A stretch of 39,252 nt of DNA from an uncultured Desulfovibrio sp. (GCA_949291675.1 CASEWR010000201.1:1-39252); one strand, 5' to 3'. Shown: positions 15,934-24,001, counted from the stretch's first letter. Numbers and translations: made by a program. The notes: generated by a model not told the origin, from the sequence alone.

Positions 15934-17037
15934 GTGACGCAGGGACGCTGCACACATGTGCTTGTCATGGCGCTGGCACGGGCCGGCTTTGCGGCAAAGA
16001 CCAGGGAGCGCTGCTGGACACGTCTGTCCCGTCAGCTCGCCCTGACCAGGCTGCCGCTGGAATACTGCTTTCGCCAGCTTGCCGAACGGGCTGCAAAGGA
16101 CAAGTCCCTGCTTGCCCATGTCTATGCTGACATTGCCGCACGCCTGGCCAGGGGCCTGTCCGTGGGCGAAGCCATAGCCCCCTATGCAGGGCCTGAAGAA
16201 GTGATGCTCATTGATGCAGGCCAGCGCTCAGGGGAAAAGGGCCTTGCCGAGGGCTTTCGCCTGGCTGCCCAGTGCATGCAAAAGCGCAGGACCATGCGCA
16301 CAGCCATTGTGCGCGAGCTTGTCTACCCGGCCTCACTCATGGCCGCCATGTGCGCCTGCCTCATTGTCATTTCCACAGTGCTGGTGCCAAGGCTGGCCAT
16401 CCTGGCCAATCCTGCCACCTGGCAGGGCGCAGGCGCCATCCTCTACAAGATCTCGCTCTTTGTGAGCTCTGTCAGGGGCCTTGCAGCCCTGGCAGGCCTC
16501 CTCACCCTGGCTGTGCTTGTCTGGCTCTCCCTGCCAAGGCTCACCGGCAAGGTACGCTACTATGCTGACTTTCTGCCACCCTGGTCTGTGTACAGGCTGC
16601 TCACAGGGGTCTCCTGGCTCTATGCCACAGCACTGCTTCTGCAGACCAGGCAGCAGCTCGGTGTCATTGTGCGCCGCCTCATCCTGGCCAGGGAAACCAG
16701 CCCCTATCTGCGCTGGCGCCTTCTGCCAGTGCTTGAGGCGGACAGCCAGGGCCTGAGCCTCGGCGATGCCCTCTGTTCCACAAAGGACCGCTGGCCGGAC
16801 CGGGACATGGCAGAGGACATACGCATCTACTCGGCCCTGCCCGGCTTTTCGGACATGCTCACAGCCCTTGCCGAACACCTCATGACCGACGCCATGGAGC
16901 GCGTGCAGCGCCTTGCAAAACTGCTTGGCGGCGTGGCCATTGCCGGGGTGGTGGTGCTCATGCTGCTGCTTGTCACAGGCCTTTTCGGCATCCAGGAACA
17001 GATCACCAGCTCTGTGGGCCGCATGGGCAACCTCTAG
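15934..17037 (+). CDS. pilR: PilR, GspF/PilC-family inner-membrane platform protein
   Basis: 367 residues from a GTG at 15934 preceded by AGGAG. This is the usual size of the family. It has two GspF domains, each a helical bundle. In the first, LSVGEAIAPYAGPEEVMLIDAGQRSGEKGLAEG shows the typical E-x-G-x-x-S/G turn. The second has GLSLGDALCSTKDRWPDRDMAEDIRIYSALPGF. Membrane segments lie near 130-150, 170-190 and 335-355 (GGVAIAGVVVLMLLLVTGLFG). It is the platform on which PilQ acts to extrude pilin subunits. Unlike its neighbours it has no repetitive extension. Confidence 0.87.
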   Translation: MTQGRCTHVLVMALARAGFAAKTRERCWTRLSRQLALTRLPLEYCFRQLAERAAKDKSLLAHVYADIAARLARGLSVGEAIAPYAGPEEVMLIDAGQRSGEKGLAEGFRLAAQCMQKRRTMRTAIVRELVYPASLMAAMCACLIVISTVLVPRLAILANPATWQGAGAILYKISLFVSSVRGLAALAGLLTLAVLVWLSLPRLTGKVRYYADFLPPWSVYRLLTGVSWLYATALLLQTRQQLGVIVRRLILARETSPYLRWRLLPVLEADSQGLSLGDALCSTKDRWPDRDMAEDIRIYSALPGFSDMLTALAEHLMTDAMERVQRLAKLLGGVAIAGVVVLMLLLVTGLFGIQEQITSSVGRMGNL

Positions 17038-17191
17038 CCGCAAGGCCTGGACAGGCCTGGCTGCACAGAGCGGACAGGAACATGCCAGGCAGAAACGGAC
17101 AGCAGAAAAACAGCAGCAGACAGGCAACAAACAGACAGAAACAGACAACAGGCTGACAACAGGCTGACAACAGCCAACACCACGAGGACGT

Positions 17192-18727
17192 ATGCGAAAA
17201 GTATGGCGCAAGGCGCAGCCGGCAGCGTTTGCACACCCAGCCAGTGAGCGCTTCCACCTGGACAAGGACGCGGACACAGCACCGGACACGAACCTGGACG
17301 ATGACCTGGACACGGCCCCGGACACAGCACCGGACATGGACACAGACCTGAACGAGGACCCGGCCACAGCACTGGAGTCGGACACGAACCCGGACATGGA
17401 TCTGAAGACGGACCCGGACCCGGACCTGGACCCGGACCTGGACGAGGACCCGGGCACATGCCCGGACATGGATCCGGAGACGGACACAGACCTGGACACA
17501 GACCCGGGCATACGTCCGCACACGAAGCTGGCAACGGGCATGACAGCCCCCATTGCCTGGTCGCCCGAGCCAGACCAGGACCCTGACCGCGAGCCTGCCT
17601 GGCAGACGTCAGGGGACAAGCAGGCCTGCAGTGACGACAGCGCAAGCCGGGCAGCTGACAAGAGGCCCGCTGACACAGGGGCAACAGACACCTGGGCAGA
17701 CACGACAGCAGACAACAGCACTGAGGAACACGAGATGCACGACACCATGGACTGGAACAGCACAATGACCACTTGCACGACACAGGGCACGACCTGCGGC
17801 AGCGGGGCCACGCCCGAAACGACACCCGAGACCACGCCCAGGACCATGCCTGATCCGGCACCCTGCCACTGCACTGCTCACGGCAGGGGACACTGCTGCG
17901 GCGACTGTGCCGGCGGCGCAGCCTGCCACTGCCACACGGCTGATGCTGCCAGCACTGCTGCCGGAACTGCCGGAACTGCCGGTTGGAATGGCAACGGGAA
18001 TGACGAGGATGACGACGACAGGGGCGGCACTGGCGGCGCACCTGCTGCCATGGCTGCGCCCTGCCCCGAGGCCTGCCCCGGGACCAGCCCCGACGCTGGC
18101 ACTGGCACTGCTGACGCAGAGGTCGCACAGCCGAAGAAGCGCGGCAGGCCCCGCAAGAGGGTGAGCTTTGCCGGCCTGAAGGCTGCTGCCAGATCTGCCC
18201 TGGCCGGCCAGAGCTCCGTCAGGGACGAGTCCGGCTTCACCCTGGTGGAAGTGCTCGGCGCCCTGGTAGTGGGCTCCCTGGTCTTTGCCTTTGCTGCCTT
18301 CGGCATCAGCGGCGGCCTGGAGTCTGCCAGAGTGAGCGGCTTCAACGAGTCCCTGGCCCTGCTGCGCGTCAACATCCACGAGACCTATGCCTCCTCGCGC
18401 GGCTTCGGCTCTTCCTCTGACGCCGGGACGGACATCACCGAGGACCTCGTGAACGCAGGCGCCATTCCCCAGAACTGGCTGGCAGCTGACGAGAGTGTGG
18501 TGCACAACTTCGGCGGCTCTGTGAGCGTCACAGGCACTGTGCACAACTTCACCATCACTGCTGACGCCATCCCCGAGGCTGTGTGCCGCAAGATCGTTTC
18601 CAGCCAGCTCGAAGGCTGGGACAGCATCTCTGTGGGCGGCTCGGATGTGACCGAACTGCCTGTCACCACCTGCGAGCCTGATGAAGGCGGCGTGGGCGTC
18701 AACACCCTCTCCTTCCTGGCCCATTAG
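17192..18727 (+). CDS. pilS: PilS type IVB major prepilin with a 348-residue leader
   Basis: 511 residues from the ATG at 17192 (GAGG four bases upstream). The prepilin peptidase motif DESG-FTLVEVLGALVVGSLVF puts cleavage after Gly348, with Glu at mature position 5 and a hydrophobic helix. The mature pilin would be 163 residues with two conserved Cys near the end, as in R64-type pilins. The leader is extraordinary, since type IVB leaders are normally 15-60 residues. It contains Asp/Pro repeats (DPDPDLDPDLDEDPG, about 72-85), a 24-residue Cys/His cluster (225-248), an acidic NDEDDDDR patch and KKRGRPRKR (315-323) just before the pilin. A GTG at 18161 would give a normal 25-residue leader, but AGAGG abuts it, so spacing is poor. 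Confidence 0.8.
   Translation: MRKVWRKAQPAAFAHPASERFHLDKDADTAPDTNLDDDLDTAPDTAPDMDTDLNEDPATALESDTNPDMDLKTDPDPDLDPDLDEDPGTCPDMDPETDTDLDTDPGIRPHTKLATGMTAPIAWSPEPDQDPDREPAWQTSGDKQACSDDSASRAADKRPADTGATDTWADTTADNSTEEHEMHDTMDWNSTMTTCTTQGTTCGSGATPETTPETTPRTMPDPAPCHCTAHGRGHCCGDCAGGAACHCHTADAASTAAGTAGTAGWNGNGNDEDDDDRGGTGGAPAAMAAPCPEACPGTSPDAGTGTADAEVAQPKKRGRPRKRVSFAGLKAAARSALAGQSSVRDESGFTLVEVLGALVVGSLVFAFAAFGISGGLESARVSGFNESLALLRVNIHETYASSRGFGSSSDAGTDITEDLVNAGAIPQNWLAADESVVHNFGGSVSVTGTVHNFTITADAIPEAVCRKIVSSQLEGWDSISVGGSDVTELPVTTCEPDEGGVGVNTLSFLAH
17256..17520 (+). repeat. Asp-rich 6-12-bp repeat array inside the pilS leader
   Basis: Degenerate units of GAC(A/C)C(G/A)GAC(C/A)TG encode runs of Asp-Pro-Asp-Leu/Met-Asp. 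The array is densest at about 17395-17460, where GACCCGGACCTG is repeated in tandem. All length steps are multiples of three. Confidence 0.7.
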
Positions 18728-18793
18728 CAAGCCACACGACAGAGCATACCCTACACGGGCTTTCCTGCTGTGCTGACACAGTACGCGCGGGCA

Positions 18794-18867
18794 CCCGGTG
18801 TCCTGCTCTCCAGGATACCGGGAAAAACACAGGTCCCCTGGCACACAGACAGCAGTGTCAGGGGACC
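18794..18867 (+). other. Two consecutive strong hairpins behind pilS
   Basis: Hairpin 1 (18794-18822) has 12-bp arms, CCCGGTGTCCTG and CAGGATACCGGG, with one G-T pair and a CTCTC loop. Hairpin 2 (18832-18867) has perfect 9-bp arms GGTCCCCTG and CAGGGGACC, and CACAC/GTGT can pair further inside. They are followed by A-runs, not T-runs, so they do not look like intrinsic terminators. A role in stabilising the abundant pilin mRNA is plausible. Confidence 0.6.
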
Positions 18868-18977
18868 CGCACAGGCTCTCTGCGTCGTCCTGAGCCAGGC
18901 TGAACCCCTACTGCGCCCAGCCTGGCCCCCACTGCCACGCTAGATCAGGCTCAGACGTCACAAACGGCATGCCCTGA

Positions 18978-19052
18978 TGGCAGTCCCTGTCGTCAAGCCC
19001 CAATGTCATACCCCGGTGGCAGTCCCTGCCGTCAAGCCACAACGTCATACCC
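18978..19052 (+). repeat. 39-bp tandem repeat upstream of the pilM-like gene
   Basis: Two copies with a period of 39 bases start at 18978 and 19017 (TGGCAGTCCCTG(T/C)CGTCAA...GTCATACCC, four differences). A degenerate partial copy precedes them (about 18956). The stretch 18728-19066 holds nothing else I recognise apart from the hairpins. Confidence 0.75.
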
Positions 19053-19066
19053 TGCGGAGGCACACG

Positions 19067-19558
19067 ATGTCCCCTCTTGTCATGGCTGCCCTGCTCTCAG
19101 CCTTTTGTGCCCTCACAGCCCTGCTTTTGCCAGCACCTGAGCCTGCCCGCAACCGTCTGCAGGCAACCGGCAGCGAGCTTGCCGTGCTCTGTGAGGCTGC
19201 CTCCAGGGCGCTCACAGCCCGTGCCATGGCCCGCGACAGGGGTGAGGCTGTGCCTGCGCTGACCCGTGCGACACTGGAAGCCTGGCTTGTCCCGGGCTTT
19301 CGGGCACCAGAAAACTGGCAGCTTGCCAGACAGGGCACACAGGTCTTTGTCTGGCTGGCAGCACCCGGACTCTTTCCCAAAAACATGGGCCAGCGCCATG
19401 GCATGTGCAGCAACGGCCGCCTGGGCAGCCTGGTCCTGCCAGGGGAGATTCCCGACCATGCCCTGGTCTGCCTGGCCGGAGAGGATGCTGCAGACAGTGC
19501 AACAGGCAGCAGTACAGTGCGCAGCAGTACAGGCAGCGACAGGAAGATCGTGCACTGA
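19067..19558 (+). CDS. pilM: PilM-like small pilus accessory protein
   Basis: 163 residues. The ATG at 19067 has GGAGG six bases upstream; an upstream ATG at 18977 would only translate the 39-bp repeats. One N-terminal membrane helix (about 3-21, PLVMAALLSAFCALTALLL) precedes a small soluble domain. It has an RLQATGSELAVLCEAASRALTARA helix, then a W/F-rich part (LEAWLVPGFRAPENWQLA) and TQVFVWLAA strand. Size, topology and position among pil genes resemble R64 PilM (about 145 residues), and the domain layout recalls minor pilin-like proteins. No cleavage motif of the FTLVE type is present. The name is provisional. Confidence 0.55.
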   Translation: MSPLVMAALLSAFCALTALLLPAPEPARNRLQATGSELAVLCEAASRALTARAMARDRGEAVPALTRATLEAWLVPGFRAPENWQLARQGTQVFVWLAAPGLFPKNMGQRHGMCSNGRLGSLVLPGEIPDHALVCLAGEDAADSATGSSTVRSSTGSDRKIVH

Positions 19559-19640
19559 GGGCAGTTTGCAGCCCCGCAGCCTGGCACAGAAGCCGGGCAC
19601 AGCAAGCCTGGCACAGGGCAGCAGACGCTGACGGCAAAGA

Positions 19641-19650
19641 GGACATGTCC
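19641..19650. promoter_or_regulatory. Third GACATGTC palindrome, upstream of pilV
   Basis: GGACATGTCC is a perfect 10-bp palindrome containing the GACATGTC core found upstream of dotD and pilR. It lies 85 bases before the pilV start but without the A-tract or TTGACA context, so it may be coincidental. Confidence 0.3.
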
Positions 19651-19734
19651 ATTCCGTCGTCCCCCTGTTTTTGGGGAGAACAGAATGGACACGCAGGACA
19701 AAAAAAAGCAGACACACCAGCACAGGAGCAGACT

Positions 19735-21225
19735 ATGCACAGACCACGACAGCGTGTCACGGAGCACGGTGCAGCCTGGCCAGCAGGCAGGGCCCCTGAC
19801 CGGGCCCCTGCCCTGACCACTGCCCGGGCCGGGACCACTGCCCGGGCCGGAGCCCTGAACGGGGCCACTGACCAGGCTGCAGCGAGGCCCGCACGCTCTC
19901 TGCCGGGAACAGGCAGGGCGTATGGGCCGCCTGCAGACCAGCGCGAGGCAGGCTTTACCCTGGTGGAAGCCCTGGGTGCCATCCTGGTGACCTCCCTGCT
20001 GCTGGCCATCTTCAGCACCCTCTGGCAAAAGGGCAGCGAATGGCTGAGCCAGGCAGGGGTGGCAGCCCATTTGCAGCAGGTGCACGAGGCCTTTCAGGAC
20101 TATGTGCAGGCCAGGGAAAGCGAGCTCTCCCAGGCTGCCACTGCCACCACAGGCCCTGTCTTCACCACTGAGGACCTTGAACAGGCAGGCTTTCTGCCAG
20201 AGGGGTTTTTGCACACCAATGCCTGGAATCAGCGCTATGAGCTCACGGTGCGCGTGCTCACCGTGCCTGCGGCAGGGGAAGACGGTGACGGCAGTGAAGA
20301 GGACAGTACTGACACAGTGTATCAGCGCCTGCTCTGCCTGGTCATCACCCGCGACGGGCGCGGCACAGCCTATGACACGGACAATGCCACCTTCTTCAAT
20401 GTCCTTGTGCCGGGAACAGCGGCCAGAGCCGGCGCAGCAGCAGGCTACATCCCGCAGCACTCGCCTGACGGCTATGACAGCTCGCACCTTGTGAGCGGCC
20501 AGGGCAGCTATGCGCTGCAGCTGACAGAGCTTGGCATTGCCTCCCCGGGCCCCGGACATCTTGGTGCCTGCAGCATCATTGCTGCCACAACAGCCGCAGA
20601 TGGCACAAACTATCTGCACCGCGTTGCCGTGGACGGGCATCCCGAGCTCAATCAGATGGAAACTGTGCTGGATATGACAGGACACGGCATTGCCAATGCA
20701 GGCTCGGTGCAGTTTTCCTCCCTGAGCCTTGCAGGCGGGGACAGCCCCCTGGACGGGGGCGGCAGTGTGTGCAGCAGTGCTGACCTTGGCAAACTCTTTC
20801 TGGATGAGGACTACGGCCTCTATCTCTGCAGGCTGGTGGAAGGATCGGACACGCCGCAGCTGGTCCTGGTCTCGGACAGCGGCAATGCCGTGTCAGTCCG
20901 CTCCATGACCCTTGCCGCAGACAATGAGCGCATCACCAAGCCTGTCTGCGCCCCTGGCAGCAACAGCGAGCCGCAGATTTTTGTGGCACCGTCCATTGTC
21001 TCCTCAGGTCCTGTGAGCCCTGCCCTTGCTGCCGTGCGCACCTGGGCAAGCTCCGAGAGCGACACAGCCTGGCGTGTGCACATCAGGGTCAAGAATACCG
21101 AGCAGGACACAGACACCTGGTATGCCCCGGCAGATGAAGACACAAGCCTTTCCTATGGCGCAGTGCAGGTCATCACTGCCTGCGTGCGCAGACAGGCAGG
21201 GGCTGAACAGGAAGGACAGCCATGA
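19735..21225 (+). CDS. pilV: PilV-like minor (tip) prepilin
   Basis: 496 residues from the ATG at 19735 (AGGAG six bases upstream). A frame-sharing ATG at 19645 is less well placed. The cleavage motif REAG-FTLVEALGAILVTSLLLAIF puts processing after Gly73, a long leader rich in Ala, Arg and Thr with TTARAGTTARAGA repeats. The mature part (about 423 residues) is large for a pilin. It has an N-terminal helix, then a Gly/Thr/Asp-rich beta region, as in shufflon-type PilV tip adhesins of IncI plasmids. No recombinase gene and no inverted segments are visible at its 3' end, so it seems to be a fixed, not shuffling, version. The stop overlaps the pilT start (ATGA). Confidence 0.75.
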   Translation: MHRPRQRVTEHGAAWPAGRAPDRAPALTTARAGTTARAGALNGATDQAAARPARSLPGTGRAYGPPADQREAGFTLVEALGAILVTSLLLAIFSTLWQKGSEWLSQAGVAAHLQQVHEAFQDYVQARESELSQAATATTGPVFTTEDLEQAGFLPEGFLHTNAWNQRYELTVRVLTVPAAGEDGDGSEEDSTDTVYQRLLCLVITRDGRGTAYDTDNATFFNVLVPGTAARAGAAAGYIPQHSPDGYDSSHLVSGQGSYALQLTELGIASPGPGHLGACSIIAATTAADGTNYLHRVAVDGHPELNQMETVLDMTGHGIANAGSVQFSSLSLAGGDSPLDGGGSVCSSADLGKLFLDEDYGLYLCRLVEGSDTPQLVLVSDSGNAVSVRSMTLAADNERITKPVCAPGSNSEPQIFVAPSIVSSGPVSPALAAVRTWASSESDTAWRVHIRVKNTEQDTDTWYAPADEDTSLSYGAVQVITACVRRQAGAEQEGQP

Positions 21226-22004
21226 AGACAGTCATGAGGACAGCCCAAAACACAATACTGAACACAGGCATGCAGACGACCGTGAAGACAGCCCGAAACG
21301 CTGACATGAACACAGCCGGGCACAGCAGCATGGCAGCAGCACTGCCAGCAAAAACGTGTTTTTCCCTCTTGCCCTCGTGTCTTCTCTGCCTTATGCTTTT
21401 GCCTGTCTGTCTGCTGGCACTGCCAGCAGGGGCCCATGCTGATGTCTTCTCTGCTCCGGCACGATACTTCGGCATTCCGGCACCGCTGGCAATGGCTCTG
21501 GCAAAGGTGGAGTCCTCCTGGCATCCGTGGTGTGTCACTATCGCGGGCAGGGGCTACTACCCGAAGAGCAGAGCCGAAGCCGCACGTCTTGCTGATGCCG
21601 CCCTTGCTCAGGGCAAGTCCGTGGACGTCGGTCTCATGCAGATAAACAGCTACTGGCTGCGCAAATGGAAGCTTTCCGCAGCCCTGGCCCTTGATCCTGA
21701 CATCAATGTGACCCTTGGCCTGTATATCCTTGCCCGGGAAAAACGGCGCCATGGCTCACTGTGGAAGGCTGTGGGAGCCTATCACTCCCCAACCCCTGTC
21801 AGGCAGAAGCGCTATGCGCGCAAGGTAGCCAGGGCTCTGGCCGGAATTGAACGACGTTTTGCAGCCCGCAGCGCCACATCCGACACAGGCACCCTCCGGA
21901 AAAAGGCAGCAGACGCAACGCGAACGAAGCACCTGTCTGAAACGGGAATGCTGCCCGCACTGCCAGGGCCTGTCCGGGACAAGGCGCGACAGACAGCCGA
22001 CTAA
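21222..22004 (+). CDS. pilT: PilT-type lytic transglycosylase (SLT domain)
   Basis: 260 residues from the ATG at 21222, which overlaps the pilV stop and has AAGGA upstream. A signal peptide lies deep (about 45-72, ending AGAHA-DVFS) after a repetitive Met/Thr/Asn-rich stretch. The SLT domain shows FGIPAPLAMALAKVESSWHP with the catalytic Glu near 97, then VDVGLMQINSYW and a final AYHSPTPVRQKRYARKV helix. It cuts peptidoglycan in the periplasm so the pilus machinery can be built. The name follows IncI usage; it is unrelated to the retraction ATPase also called PilT. A start at 21330 would remove the extension but lacks a good ribosome site. Confidence 0.87.
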   Translation: MKTVMRTAQNTILNTGMQTTVKTARNADMNTAGHSSMAAALPAKTCFSLLPSCLLCLMLLPVCLLALPAGAHADVFSAPARYFGIPAPLAMALAKVESSWHPWCVTIAGRGYYPKSRAEAARLADAALAQGKSVDVGLMQINSYWLRKWKLSAALALDPDINVTLGLYILAREKRRHGSLWKAVGAYHSPTPVRQKRYARKVARALAGIERRFAARSATSDTGTLRKKAADATRTKHLSETGMLPALPGPVRDKARQTAD

Positions 22005-22061
22005 ACACCCAAGGTTTGAACGACGCACGGCAGAACGGCCTGCACAAGGAGTACGACTGAC

Positions 22062-23117
22062 ATGACAACAGCAACAGCATCAGACGCAACACACACTGCC
22101 CTGGACCAGACTGCAGCCCTGGCAAACGAGGCAGCACAGGCAGCTGCAGGCACAGGCCCTGAGCCCATGCTGCTTTCCTTCAGCTATTTTCCCGAGAACA
22201 CTGCCTGGCACGTCCTGGCAGCCTTCTTCATCTTCTGGCTCGGTGCCATTCTGGCCTCCTTTGCCATCACCGCAGCACAGCGGGCTGTGCGCGGGGAAAG
22301 CTTTGTCAAAGGGCGCTCGCACTGCGACTCCTGCCAGACAACCCTGGACGTCGCCTATCTGTTCCCCATCATCAGCTGGCTGGCTCTGAAAGGCCGCTGT
22401 GCCTTCTGCAGGGCGCCCATACCGGTGATCCTGCCAGTCTTTGAGGCCTGTGCAGCCTTCTTCTTTTGCGGCCTCTATCTGACCCATGGCTTTTCCCCGG
22501 TGCTTGCAGGCTCTCTCATACTGCTCACACCCCTCTGCTACCTGGCAGTCTCGGACATTGAGCGCGGCATCATTCCCGACAAGGTGCTCCTGCCCCTGGC
22601 TGCAGCCGTCTTCCTCTGCAAATGGCTGCTCGGCGCAAGTCCTTTGTCCATGCTGCTCTACGGACTGGGCGCAGCCATCTTCCTTTTGGGTGTGCGCTGG
22701 TACTGGAAGCGTGGCCGCAGCCGCATTGCCATAGGCATGGGTGACATCAAGCTCATTGTCCTGCTGGCCTTCCTCGCAGAAAAAAACATCTTCCTGCTCA
22801 CCGCCCTTGCCCCCATGCTTGCCTGCTTCTCTGCAGCCTGGGTGTACTGCCGCACAGCTGCAGAACGCAACCTTGCTGCAGCCTGCTGCGAGAAAGCCCC
22901 TGTGGCAGATGCCGGGACAGGCAGTGTGGCTGAGACGGCAGCACAGTCTGACACTGGCGCGGCTGGAACAGAATGTCAGGCAGCAGGAACTGCTTTGAGG
23001 ACTGCATCTGATGCCCGGTCTGGCGAGGGTGCCGGGTCTGACGACCTGCTCCCGGCAACCATTCCCTATGCGCCCTGGCTCATCATCTCCCTGGTGCCCT
23101 TTGCCTTCCTGGTCTAG
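22062..23117 (+). CDS. pilU: PilU prepilin peptidase (type IV, A24 family)
   Basis: 351 residues from the ATG at 22062, with AAGGAG about ten bases upstream. After a 45-residue Ala/Thr-rich start come a membrane segment and the cytoplasmic region with two Cys pairs, CDSC (about 88) and CAFC (about 114). These mark a full-length enzyme with the methyltransferase part. The two catalytic aspartates sit in SDIERG (about 165) and GMGDIK (about 225), the A24 signature. It cleaves the leaders of PilS and PilV after Gly and N-methylates the new Phe. An Ala/Gly/Thr-rich insert lies near 275-325, before the last membrane helix. It must accept a substrate with a 348-residue leader. Confidence 0.9.
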   Translation: MTTATASDATHTALDQTAALANEAAQAAAGTGPEPMLLSFSYFPENTAWHVLAAFFIFWLGAILASFAITAAQRAVRGESFVKGRSHCDSCQTTLDVAYLFPIISWLALKGRCAFCRAPIPVILPVFEACAAFFFCGLYLTHGFSPVLAGSLILLTPLCYLAVSDIERGIIPDKVLLPLAAAVFLCKWLLGASPLSMLLYGLGAAIFLLGVRWYWKRGRSRIAIGMGDIKLIVLLAFLAEKNIFLLTALAPMLACFSAAWVYCRTAAERNLAAACCEKAPVADAGTGSVAETAAQSDTGAAGTECQAAGTALRTASDARSGEGAGSDDLLPATIPYAPWLIISLVPFAFLV

Positions 23118-23157
23118 CCCAAAGGCCTGACGTCCCGAAAAGCACTTCCAGGATCTT

Positions 23158-23181
23158 GCGGGCAGGGCCTCCCCTGCCCGC
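23158..23181 (+). other. Perfect 10-bp hairpin behind pilU
   Basis: GCGGGCAGGG (23158-23167), loop CCTC, CCCTGCCCGC (23172-23181), followed eight bases later by seven A. There is no T-tract, so it is not a standard terminator. The hairpin-then-A-run layout resembles that of the first hairpin behind pilS. Confidence 0.55.
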
Positions 23182-23329
23182 TCCTGCGCAAAAAAACGGC
23201 CCCTTCACTCCCGAACAGCTCTCCTGACAAAGAACACTGACAGCCTTCTGACAGACAGTATGCAACAGTATGTGGAGGTTTGCGCCTGAAGGTTTCCCGC
23301 AAAAGCCCGACGTCGCAAAAAAAATTGAT

Positions 23330-24001
23330 ATGACACTCTCTGCAAAACACTGTGCAGCCTGCACACTTGTCTGCACCCTGCTCTGTGCCAGGCTCTGTCT
23401 CCTGCTCTGCAGCCCCGCAGCAGCCCTGGCGCAGGATTCCACCTATGACCCCAGTGCTGCCCTGGTGACACCCTATGTGCCCAGGTACATTCCCATAGGG
23501 ACTGTCATTGCCTGGCCTGTGCTCACCAATCCGGCAGACATGGAGAAGTGGCTGGACTGTGACGGACGGCGCATTGAGGCAACAGACTATCCTGAACTTG
23601 TGCGCGTGCTCTCAGGCTCTGCCTCTGCCACCTCGGTGCGCATTCCCAACTACAGCGGCCTCTTTCTGCGCGGCTACGGCTCGCAGACCTATGCCCAGCA
23701 AAACGGTACCCTGCACGGCGTCACCTCCACCTGGCACAACAGCGGCCGTCTCGGCGCAGTTCAGGGCGACAGCATCCGCAACATCACCGGCAACCTGCCC
23801 ATTGGCAACAATGTGAACTCCGAGTCCAACAGAGCCATTTCCGGTGCCTTCACCTTCTTCACCCCTGCCAATGCCCAGGGCTTTGCCACAACGGATGCCA
23901 ACAATGTGCGCGTCTCCTTCAGCGCAGCCCTGGTCGTGCCCACAGCCCCGGAAAACCGCCCCGTGAACACGGCAGTGCGCTATCTCATCCGGGCAAGGTG
24001 A
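23330..24001 (+). CDS. Secreted phage-tail-collagen-domain protein, putative pilus tip adhesin
   Basis: 223 residues from the ATG at 23330. No clear ribosome site is present there or at the ATG at 23270. A Cys-rich signal peptide ends near ALA-QDS. The body matches the phage tail collagen domain: YIPIGTVIAWPVL...MEKWLDCDGRRIEATDYPELVRVL...VRIPNYSGLFLRGYG. A tail-fibre-like C-terminus follows, with Thr/Asn-rich strands and a final NTAVRYLIRAR. In shufflon plasmids related domains can form the variable end of PilV; here it is a separate gene behind the peptidase. It may be a detached tip or receptor-binding subunit. The stop overlaps an ATG at 24001 by one base, but a terminator follows. Confidence 0.75.
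   Translation: MTLSAKHCAACTLVCTLLCARLCLLLCSPAAALAQDSTYDPSAALVTPYVPRYIPIGTVIAWPVLTNPADMEKWLDCDGRRIEATDYPELVRVLSGSASATSVRIPNYSGLFLRGYGSQTYAQQNGTLHGVTSTWHNSGRLGAVQGDSIRNITGNLPIGNNVNSESNRAISGAFTFFTPANAQGFATTDANNVRVSFSAALVVPTAPENRPVNTAVRYLIRAR

Noticed and set aside
19735..21225. Shufflon-type inversion segments at the pilV 3' end
   Set aside because: I found no inverted repeat pairs or recombinase gene near the end of pilV.
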